Shown here: positions 10,301-22,300 of the stretch, piece after piece
Position numbering within the stretch: position 1 is the stretch's first letter
Layout: each line of letters starts with the position of its first letter
Origin: Paludibacteraceae bacterium
GTDB taxonomy: Bacteria > Bacteroidota > Bacteroidia > Bacteroidales > Paludibacteraceae
Assembly: GCA_017527905.1 (NCBI GenBank)
Contig: JAFXPK010000007.1
Coordinates: 1 to 59,635 of the forward strand
Length of the DNA: 59,635 nt
Reading direction: 5' to 3'
The notes under the pieces: model-generated
The model's input: only the letters and a program-made list of their open reading frames with translations
What the model was told of the DNA's origin: nothing
Databases searched by the model: none
Program-made: the position numbers and the translations under genes

Positions 10301-13300
10301 CTGACGGCGGTGGGCTGTTCTGTCGAGAATGCCACCATACCTGCCGCCGCTACCACCATCGCTGATTTCGAGGCGCTGGGCGAGGGCGTGGATGTCAGTG
10401 ACAACTGCACGCCTGATTCCAAATTGACCATCTCCAGCTCGGATGCTGACCCTGTGGGTACTTGCCCTATCTTGGTGGTGCGTACCTACAGAATCACGGA
10501 TGAGTGTGGTAAGTATAGCGACTTTAAACAAAACATTTATATCCGCCAAGCTGACTTCAGCATGCCGGTTGATCAGGAGACGAATGTCAGTTGCCCTGCT
10601 GAGGTCGTTTCTCCGCGCTTGCCTGATGTGACGGATGCCTGTGGACGTGTGCTTGAGCCTACTGACTCGGTGATCGGTGCGAAGCCGACCTGCACCGGGG
10701 ATGTGGAATACCAATACATTTATGAGGATTGTGCGGGAAATATTCATACTTGGAAATACACCTATCATGTGATCCTCCCTACGTTTGATCTGGAACCTGA
10801 TGGCGCTTCGACCGTTCATTGCGCATCGGAGATACTGCCTCCGACACCGCCTGTTATGACGGATTACTGCGGAAGAACGCTCGCCGTTCCGTCGCCAACG
10901 GTTACTCCTACGACTTTCCCTACGTGTGAAGGAACGGTTACCTATACATACAATTACGAGGATTGCGCGGGTAATAAGAAATCTTGGGATTATGTCTATA
11001 CGATCGAGAAGAGGGCTCCTGTGATCGACTCGGACGGATTCTCCACCTCGAAGAACATCTCTTGCATCACCGATACCGCCGCCTTGGCTTCGAGCATGGT
11101 TCCTACTGCCCTTAATGATTGCGGTGAGGCGGTGACCCCTAAGCTGTCGAGAAGCTATAGCTGGGACGATGGCAAGGAGTTCTGTAAGGGTACAATCTCT
11201 TATGTTTATACTTATACCGATTGCGGGAAGTCCAGCTCATGGACCTACCAATATGTCTTGAATGACAATGTGAAGCCGGAATTCACTTGCCTTCCTGGCG
11301 TTTCAAAAACTGTCTCGAAGTGCCGCGACACAATTGAATTGACGGCTCCGGCGGTCACGACCCCTTGTACGAGCGTCTCCATCTCCTATCGGATTGATGA
11401 TGGTGAAATCCATCCTTATACCGCACCGTTCGACCAGAATTTCGAATTGGGTACGACGACCGTGCATTGGTATGCGGTCGATGCTTGCGGAAACGAGGCG
11501 GACGAATGTTCCGTGACTTATGAGATCACGTATAAGCCTGGCTTCAACAAGGAGTGCCCTGTGAACCCTGATCTGGAAATAGATGTGTGTGGCGATCTGA
11601 CATGGAGCGATGTGAAGACCCGTCTGACGGGCAATTATGCCGCGTCTGTCAGAAGTACGGAGTGCCCGAGCGGAATCTCGAAGGTCATAGATCCTACATT
11701 CTTCTACAAGAGGGACGATGCGGGGGAGAACGCTTATGTGGAGTTGACGGATGCCTCCGTATTCGCCATGGATGTGAAATACGATGTGAAATGGCTCTTC
11801 GTCTATTCGGGACAGAATCTGGAAACAGTGAAGGACTCTTGTATTTCGACGGTTCTCTTGTCTGATATGAGCGTACCTGTGGCGGATTGCGGCGCAGTCG
11901 AGACAATCACGCTGACGCCTGCGGGTTGCGATACGAACTATACGGTGATTCCTCCTACGGGTGTGTTCCATGATGTTTGTACCCAGGATGAGGACCTGAG
12001 ATATGTGTTCTTCTTGGATAATAGGGGACCATTCTACTACGAGTATGATAGCACTACATTCCTCTTGGCGAATGGCGCACACTGGATTTCATGGGTGGGC
12101 GTCGACAAGCATAACCATCAGTCAGACTCCTGCGGACACGCTATCATCGTGAAGGATGTCAATCGACCGGTCATTGCTTGTGCTCCGGTGGAGAGCCTCA
12201 CCTTGGAGATCCGTGGCGGTGATCCTAACCATTGCGACACGACCTTCAATCTCCAGTCTCCTACAGTGGATGACGCCTGTGGCGTGGCTGCTGTTTATTA
12301 TAAATTGGAGGATGGCGTGGAACATCTATATGATGAGAACAACGCCTCGAATAATAGTGTGACCTTCCCTGTGGGTACATCGGTCGTACAGTGGTATGCG
12401 AAGGATAAATCGAATAATGTTTCGGATGTGTGCCAGAGCACATATACGGTGAAGGATATGGCGAAACCAACCATCAAGTGCCGCCGTGACACGAGCATCA
12501 AGCTCCGTCTGCATTGCGACTCTCTGATCACGCTGGATGTGCCTGAGGCGAGCGATAACTGCTCTTACCAATTGTACTACAAGATCGGAAATGGAAGCGA
12601 GAAGCCATACACGACCACTGCTCAGGAGACCTTCGGCTTGGGCTCTACAGTCGTCACTTGGCGTGCGGTGGACCCTTCCGGTAATGAGGCCACATGCTCT
12701 TTCACTTATACGTTGTCTGATAGTTCGGGCGTACATATCGTCTGCCCTAAGAATCCGGACTTGCTTATTGAGGTCTGTGAGGATCAGCAGTGGAGCGATG
12801 TGAAGAGCCGTTTGACGGGCGACTATGCCGCTTCCGCTAAATATATGGATTGCCAAAACGGTGACAGTATCGTGATTGAACCAGCCTTCTTCATCAAGGA
12901 ACAAACGCAGTCTGAAAACGCCTACGTGGCTCTGACGGACGCCTCTGTCTTTAAGATGGACGTGAAGTATGACTTGAAGTGGTTGTTCGAGAAGAGTGGC
13001 GGTATCCTGGAGACGGTGAAGGATTCTTGCTTCTCGACGATTCTCTTGACCGACACGACAGCCCCTGAGGCGAACTGTAACATCGTGATGCCTGCGCTGC
13101 AGCCTCATGGCTGCGACACGCTCTACCTCTTGGAGGCTCCGATTGGTGCATTCCGCGACAATTGTACGCCGGAAGCTGATCTCTCATATTGGTATGCGGT
13201 CGATGATGGTGGATTCGTGGATTTCGCTGCTGGTGTCAATGGCAACGAAGTCACTCTGGCCATCGGTAAGCACCATGTCTATTGGTATGCGGTTGATGCC

Positions 13301-16300
13301 CATGGCAATAGGTCGGATACTTGTTCCTATGAATTGGAGGTGGAGGATATACTCCCGCCAACTATCGAGTGCGACGCTCTGGTGCTCACACCGTACGAGG
13401 TGACGCAGGGCTGCGAGGCGACGGTTACATTGACTGCGCCTACTGTGACGGATTGTGAGGATTACGAGATCTTCTACAAAATAGCCAACGGGGAAGAACA
13501 TGTTTATACCGCACCGGTCGATGTCACTTTCGTGGTGGGCGATACCCTCGTGAAATGGTATGCGAAGGATAATACGGGCAACCCGTCCGATACTTGCTTT
13601 AAGACTTATTCGGTGGTGGATGTGGCAGTCCCTGTGTTCAGTTGCCCTGCCGACACCGCCTTTAAACTTTACCACAATTGTGATACGACCATGTCGGTTC
13701 TCTTCCCTCCTGTGACGGATAATTGTGAGGTGACGAGACGCTACTATCGTGTGGGCGCGGGCTCTGATGTGGAGTACACGGCACCTGTTGAGGTCTATTT
13801 CCCATTGGGTGTGACCACCATCACGTGGACGGCCTATGACGCCTCCGACAACAGAGCGGAGTGCGTGCGTGACTATACGGCGACCGATACCACGGGCATC
13901 ACGACGTCTTGCCCTACAGAGGACGACGTGACCATCAATACCTGCGACGATATGTCATGGGGCGACGTGCTCGCACGCTATACGGACGCACAAAAGGCGA
14001 CGGCTACTCGTATGAACTGCGCCAACGGTGGTGAGGCGACCGACATCGAGCCTAAAATGATGTACAAAAAGGATTCTGACCCTATCGACGCCTATGCTTC
14101 GCTACTTCCTGCCACGGTCTTGGCCTACAACACCTCTTACGATATCCGTTGGGTGTTCGAGAAGAGTGGTGAGAACATGGAGACTGTCTATGACACCTGC
14201 GATAGCAAGGTCATCCTCAAGGATACGAGCGTGCCTACAATGGATTGCTCTAAGATTAAGGACATTGTCTTGAAACCAATCACCTGCGATACGGTCGATT
14301 ATCAGTTCGAGAAGCCTGCTGGCGTCTTCGATGATAATTGTGGTGAGGGTAACCTCAAGTACTTCTTCAAACTGGACGATGAGGCTAGCTTCACGGAACT
14401 TGCGGCTGCGTTGCCTCGTACTGTCGCCAACGGTTCCCATACCATCGTGTGGAAGGTGCAGGATCAGATCGGCAATGAGTCAGGCGAGTGCAGCCAATCT
14501 CTGTCGGTGCTCGATACCATCGCTCCTGAGATGACTTGCCCTACCGATACGACGGTGAAGGTGGTGGCCGGTTGCTCCATCACGCTTGACCTCCCTGTCG
14601 CTACCGCTACGGATGCCTGCGGTGAGCCGAAGGTATATTTCTCCTTCGACGGTGAATCGTTCACTCAATTGGGCGCAACCTTTAACCACACGCTTCAGGT
14701 GGGCGACACGACCATCTATTGGTACTCGGAGGATGTCCACAACAACTTGACCGATACGTGCCACTATAAGGTGACCGTCCTGGATACCATCGCTCCTACG
14801 ATTACTTGTCCAAGCGATATCTCTATCTCCTTGACAACAGGCTGCGAGACGGATGTGGAGTTCGGTCCTGCTACGGCGGAGGATAACTGCGAGGTGAAGA
14901 CGATCTACTACTCATACGATAATGCTACATTCACGGCTTTGCCTACGCTCACCTCTACTGTGACGGATAACTTTGAGGTGGGTGACTATAAGGTTTATTG
15001 GTATGCGGAGGATAACCATGGCGTTCTTTCCGACACCTGCGAGCAGAAGATTTCCATCTTGGATGACCATACCTTCGACATCAGCTGTCCTCCATACTCG
15101 GGCGCTGATCCGTTCATCGTGGAGACCTGCGACGAGTTGCCTTGGAAGAGCTTGAGCGATAGCCTCTCCAAACTCAATATGAACGCTTCCGCCTCTTATA
15201 CGGACTGCAAGACGAAGATCGAGACTCCTATCGATAGCATCATCATGAAGTATTCTGTGAAGGGCTCCAATACTTGGGCGCTCTTGGGTGATGACGATAA
15301 GATCCCTTACAATACGCCTTACGTGATCCGTTGGGTATTCGTGAAGGCGGGCGATAACCTCGTGACGAAGGCCGATTCCTGCGAGCTTCCTATCTTGCTG
15401 AAGGATACGACCGTGCCTGTCTTCAATTGCGACGACATCAATCCTGACTCGGCTGTGGTGGTCGCTGACGGTGTCTGCGAGTTGCCTTACAAGAATATCA
15501 CCTTGAAGACCTATAAGGCTACTGACAACTGCGATGGTGAGATCGTCGGTATCCTCTCCACGTCGACAAACCTCGCCGATAGCGTGAAGGCGGACGATGT
15601 GTTCAAGGTGGGTACGCTCTATAATCTCTATTGGATATTCCAGGATAAGACGGGCAATAAGGTTTATTGCGACCAGAAGTTGATGCTGAATACCAACTTG
15701 AAACCTGTCTTCAACTGCGACTCTTTGAAGAATAGCCCGATTGAGAAGATGTTGGTGGGCTCTTGCGATACAGACTCCACATCGTTGGGCATCGTGACGC
15801 CTATCGCCCACGACGCTTGTACGAAGGACCCTATCCCTGGTGTCGGACATAGGAAGAGCGGTCTGGCGATGAACGGTACGTATAGCGTCGGCCGCGATAC
15901 CATCGTCTGGGTATTCCAAAGCATCTATTCAACGTCGCTTGACAGTTGTGAACAATATATCTTCATCCAAAGCGATAAGGAACTTGAGTTCGATTGTGAC
16001 TCGTTGAATAAAGCTGTGATCGACACCGTCCTGAGTGGCGTGTGCGAAATCAGCGCCGCAGACCTGAAGGTGAATACACCGTTCGCTATCGATGTTTGTA
16101 CGAAGGATACGATCTTGGGTGTGGGTGTGCGCAAGAGCGGTAAGGCAATGACCGATCCGTATCTCGTGGGCCGTGACACTATCGTCTGGACTTTCACCAG
16201 CGAGTATGCGAAGAACTCGGTTGTCTGTGAACAATTTGTCTATATCAAGAGCGACTTGGAGCCGATCTTCGATTGCGACTCTTTGAAGAACGCTCCGATC

Positions 16301-19300
16301 GATACGGTTTTGCATGGTGTTTGCGAAATCAGCGCCTCTGATCTGAAGGTGAACACACCGTTCGCCCTCGACGCATGTACGAAGGATACGATCTGGGGCG
16401 TTGGTACCCGCAAGAGCGGTCGTGCGATGACTGAGCCTTATCCTGTGGGCCGTGACACGATCGTCTGGAAGTTCGTCAGCGAGTACTCTACGGCTGAGGT
16501 TGAATGTGAACAATATGTATTCATCCAAAGTGACATGGAACCTACGTTCAATTGCGACTCTTTGAAGAACAGCCCGATCGAGCGTGTTCTGCATGGTGTC
16601 TGTGAAACGGATTCTGTAGGAATGGACTTCAAGGTTCCATTCGCCCTCGACGCATGTACGAAGGATACCATCTGGGGCGTGGGTACGAGGACGAGCGGCG
16701 AGCCGATGGGCGGCACCTACAAGGTTGGCCGTGACACCATCATCTGGAAGTTCGTCAGCGAATACTCTACCGCAGTGGCTGAATGTGAACAATATATCTA
16801 TATCAAGAGCGATAAGAAACTTGAGTTCGATTGCGACTCGTTGAACAAGGCACCGATCGAGCGTGTATTGCATGGTGTCTGTGAAACTGACTCCGCTGGC
16901 TTGAACTTCAAGGCTCCGTTCGCCCTCGACGCATGTACGAAGGATACGATCTGGGGTGTGGGCGTCCGCAAGAGTGGTTTGCCGATGGGCGGCACTTATA
17001 AGGTGGGTCGTGACACCATCACCTGGACCTTCATCAGCGAATACTCCACCGACACGGTGGTCTGCGACCAATACCTCTTCATCCAAAGCGATATGGCGCT
17101 TGAGTTCGATTGCGACTCGTTGAAGAAGGCTCCGATCGAGCGTGTGTTGGAGGGTGTTTGTGAGATCGACTCCGTAGGAATGAACCTTGTCGTTCCGTTT
17201 GCCCTCGACGCTTGTACGAAGGATACGATCTGGGGCGTGGGCGTACGCAAGAGCGGCGAACCAATGGGTGGTATCTACAAGGTGGGCCGTGACACGATCA
17301 CGTGGACCTTCATCAGCGAGTACTCCACCGATACGGCCATTTGCGACCAATATATCTTCATCCAGAGCGACCTGAAACCTAAGTTCAATTGCGACTCGTT
17401 GAAGAATGCGCCGATCGACACGGTGTTGAACGGTGTCTGTGAAATCGATTCCGCTAGCTTGAACTTCCAAGTTCCGTTCGCCCTCGACGCTTGTACGAAC
17501 GATACCATCTGGGGCGTAGGCAAACGTAAGAGCGGCGAGCCGATGGGCGGCGTCTACAAGGTGGGCCGTGACACGATCGTCTGGGTGTTCGATAGCGAAT
17601 ATTCTACGGCTAACGATACTTGCGAGCAATATATCTACATCCAAAGCGATCTGAAGCCTAAGTTCGATTGCGACTCTTTGCATAACGCACCGATCGAGCG
17701 TGTGTTGGAGGGTGTCTGTGAAATCGACTCGGCAGGTCTGAACATGATCGTTCCGTTCGCCCTCGACGCTTGTACGAACGATACCATCTGGGGCGTAGGC
17801 ACACGTAAGAGTGGCGAGCCGATGGGCGGCATCTACAAGGTGGGCCGTGACACGATCGTCTGGGTGTTCGACAGCGAATATTCTACGGCTAACGATACTT
17901 GCGAGCAATATGTCTTTATCCAGAGCGATCTGAAGCCTAAGTTCGATTGTGACTCTTTGAAGAACGCTCCGATCGATACGGTTTTGCATGGTGTTTGTGA
18001 GATTGACTCGGCAGGCTTGAACTTCAAGACTCCATTCGCTCTCGACGCTTGTACGAACGATACGATCTGGGGCAAGGGTACACGCAAGAGCGGCGAGCCG
18101 ATGGGCGGCATCTACAAGGTGGGCCGTGATACGATCGTCTGGGTATTCGACAGCGAATATTCTACGGCTAATGATACTTGTGAGCAATATATCTTCATCC
18201 AGAGTGATTTGACTCCTAAGTTCAATTGCGACTCGTTGAAGAATTCACCGATCGAGAAGGTCTTGGATGGTGTGTGTGAAATCACGCCTGAGGACTTGGG
18301 TGTGAAGCCTCCGTTCGCCCTTGACGCTTGTACGAACGATACGGTTTGGGGCGTTGGTGAAAGGACGAGCGGTCGCGCGATGACCGACACTTATGTCGTG
18401 GGTCCTGATACCATCGTATGGAGGTTCATCAGCGAGTACTCCGTCGACACGGCCATTTGCGAGCAATATGTCTTCATCCAGAGCAATAAGGGCATTGAGT
18501 TCGATTGCGACTCTTTGAAGAACGCTCCGATCGAGAGGGTGCTCCATGGTGTCTGCGAAATCGACTCTGTTGGACTGAACTTCCAAGTGCCATTCGCTAT
18601 GGACGGCTGTACGAACGATACGGTTTGGGGCGTGGGCACGCGCAAGAGCGGTCTGCCGATGGGCGGCACCTACTATGTGGGCCGCGACACCATCGTATGG
18701 AAATTCTCTAGTGTCTATACGACGGAAGATGTTCTCTGTGAACAATACATCTTCATCCAAAGCGATATGGCTCCGTTGTTCGACTGTGATTCCTTGAAGA
18801 ATTCACCGATCGATACGGTGCTCCACGGTGTCTGTGAAATCGACTCCGCCGGACTGAACTTCCAGGTTCCGTTCGCCCTCGACGCTTGTACGAAGGATAC
18901 AATCTGGGGTGTGGGCGTACGTAAGAGCGGTGAGCCGATGGGCGGAGTCTACAAGGTGGGCCGCGATACGATCGTTTGGACATTCGACAGCGAATATTCT
19001 ACGGAAGATGCTGTCTGTGAGCAATATATCTTCATCCAGAGCGACATGGCTCCGCTCTTCGACTGTGATTCCCTGAAGAACAGCCCTATCGAGCGTGACC
19101 TCCATGGTGTCTGTGAGATCGACTCGGCTGGTTTGAACCTTGAGGTTCCGTTCGCCCTCGACGCTTGCACGAAGGATACCATCTGGGGCGTGGGTGTACG
19201 TAAGAGCGGTGAGCCGATGGGCGGTGTCTACAAGGTGGGTCGTGACACGATCGTCTGGACATTCGCCAGCGAGTATGCTACGGATACGGCTATCTGTGAG

Positions 19301-22300
19301 CAATATATCTTCATCCGAAGCGATATGGCGCCTAAGGTTGATTGCGACTCTTTGAAGAATAACCCAATCGATACGGTGCTTCATGACGCATGTGAGATCA
19401 GTGCGGCTGACCTGAATATCAACATACCGTTCGCCCTCGATGTCTGCACGAACGATACCGTTTGGGGCGTGGGCGAAAGGAAGAGTGGTCTGGCCATGAC
19501 CGACAACTACCGTGTGGGACGTGATACGATCATCTGGCGTTTCATCAGCGAATTCGCTACCGATACGACTGTCTGCGAACAACCGGTATTCATCCGCAGC
19601 GACAAGAAACTCCAGTTCGATTGCGACTCTTTGATGAACTCTCCTGTGGAGCGTGAGTTGGATGGTGTCTGCGAGATCTCCGCGGCTGACTTGAACCTTG
19701 AGGTTCCATTCGCCATCGATGTCTGCACGGACGAGAAGATCTATGGCGAGGGCGTTCGCAAGAGCGGCCGTGGCATGGACGAGTCGTATGTCGTGGGACG
19801 TGACACGATCGTCTGGACCTTCATCAGTGAATACTCCACGGATACGGTTGTCTGTGAACAATTCGTCTATATCCAAAGCAATATCAAACCAGTCTTTAAT
19901 TGCGACTCTTTGAAGCAGGAGGTTGTGGAGAAAGTGCTGGTGGGTGTCTGCGAGATCAGTGCGGCCGACCTGAACATCGCTACGCCGATCGCTCATGACG
20001 CTTGCACGAACGAGCCTATCCCTGGCGTCGGTACCCGCAAGAGCGGACGTGCCATGGATGACCCTTATGTGGTCGGACGTGATACGATCGTTTGGGTGTT
20101 CGACAGCGAGTTCTCTACGCTGAACGACACTTGTGAGCAATATGTCTTCATCCAAAGCGATATGAAGCCTAAGTTTGATTGCGACTCGTTGAAGAACGAT
20201 CCGATCAAGAAGGTGCTTTCAGGTGTATGCGAGATCTCTGCGGCTGACCTGAACGTGAACACTCCGTTCTCCCTTGATGTCTGCACGAACGACACGGTAT
20301 GGGGCGTAGGTACCCGCAAGAGCGGTAAGTCGATGACGGATAGCTATGTTGTCGGAAATGACACGATCGTTTGGGTGTTCGATAGCGAATACTCTACGAA
20401 TAATGATACTTGTGAGCAATATGTCTTCATCCAAAGCGATTTGGAGCCTAAGTTCGATTGCGACTCGTTGAAGAACGCTCCGATCGAGAGGGTGCTCCAT
20501 GGTGTCTGTGAGATCTCTGCGGAGGATATGGATATTGATACTCCGTTCGCCCTCGACGCTTGTACGAACGATACGGTTTGGGGCGTCGGCACAAGGAAGA
20601 GCGGACGTGCGATGGACAGTTCTTATGTTGTGGGTCGTGATACCATCGTCTGGACATTTGCGAGCGTCTACTCGACGGCTGTGGCGGAGTGCGAACAATA
20701 TATCTTCATCCAAAGTGATTTGGCTCCTGTGTTCGATTGCGACGAGCTGAAGGATACGACCCTGTACCTCGCTATGGACAAGTGTGAGATCCCTGCGGGT
20801 CAGTTGGTTTTGCCTACACCTGTGGCGAAGGACGCTTGCACGAACGATGAAGTGCCGGGCGAGTCTACCCGTGATGACGGATTCACGTTGGCGGACGCTT
20901 ACCCGGTTGGCATAACCACGGTGACTTGGACGTTCACCAGCCCTTATAGCACGACTCCTTTGGTCTGCGAGCAACACGTGACCGTAATCGATACGATTGC
21001 TCCGGTTCCTCATTGCGAGGATCTCGATACGATTCATGCGAACATTACTTCCGCATCCAGTCATAAGAACCTCACCACTTACGAGGAGGCTGTGGCAGCC
21101 GGTTTGGTGGCTCCTACGTTGGATGACCTTTGCGACGGTTTGATCACCGCTACGGGTCTCCGTGAGGATGGTTCTCCGTTGGAGGGCAACTTCGAAATCG
21201 GTCTGACGACCATCGTCTGGACCTACACCGATAAGTCAGGTAACTCAAGCACTTGTACGCAGATCGTCCAAGTGGAGGATCACGGTACGGATACGCTCTT
21301 CTGTCCTGGCGATCTTGATGGTAAGGTCTTCACTTGTGTCGAGGATATCCCTGCTGGATACGACTCCTTCGAGGCGTTCAAGGATGCGGGTGGTTCTTTC
21401 ACTACGGAATATAAGATCGTGGATGGATCATTCCGCTATACGGACACTTACCAAGGCGATTCCTGCTCGATGATCGTGACTAGAAAGTACCAAGTGACGG
21501 ATACGAGGGGATTCATCGACACCTGCGAGGAGGTCATCTATGTGAGGGATACCATCGCTCCTGTCTTCGACTTCATCTTGAGTGATACCACACTCTCTTG
21601 TGAGGACACTATCTTCAGCCCTCTGACGGTTTCCGCTACGGATAACTGCGACAAGAACGTGCGCATCGAGAAGGTGGAGAGCAATGATAGGTCAAAAGAC
21701 CCTGCTTCTTGCGACTACTTCAACTACAACATCAAGCGTATCTACTATGCGTATGACCGTTGTGGCAATGTGGACTCCATGCTTCAGACGATAGCTATCC
21801 GTGATACGGTTGGCCCTGTCTTTAATTTCCCTAGCAACTGGAAGGATACCGTGCTGGCGAGATCGTTGAAGGGTTGTACCTTCGAGGTGCCTGATTTCAC
21901 CGTGGACGTGAAGTCTATCGTGGATGACAACTGTACGGAGAACGAGAACCTCACTGTCGTGCAGGAACCTGCGCCTGGAACACCTATCCAAAGCTCCATG
22001 TGGGTTTGGATCAAGGTCTATGACATGTGCGGTAATGTGGACAGCGTCGCCAAGTTCGTGAGGGTTCAGTCTTCCAGCGCCATCGTTTCACTTTCCGCAT
22101 TCTCTGCTGACACTTGTGTGACCGACGAGGTCGGTATCTACTTGGCTAGCCAGAATGTGCGTTTCGCCTCCGGTTATGTGGAGCAAGTGATGTCGAACGG
22201 CAGGATACGTAAATTGCCAAGTGTGTTCTGTTATGACTACTATAAGGACTCTGTCGCTCATGAGAACTTGATGTATAGTGATAACCCGAGGACCTACAAG

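Noticed and set aside
15929..18187. 752-codon open frame on the minus strand inside the 93-residue repeat array
   Set aside because: It is a mirror of the repeated coding strand: its pattern recurs every 279 bp with the repeats, it has no signal or promoter, and the plus-strand protein is clearly the gene.
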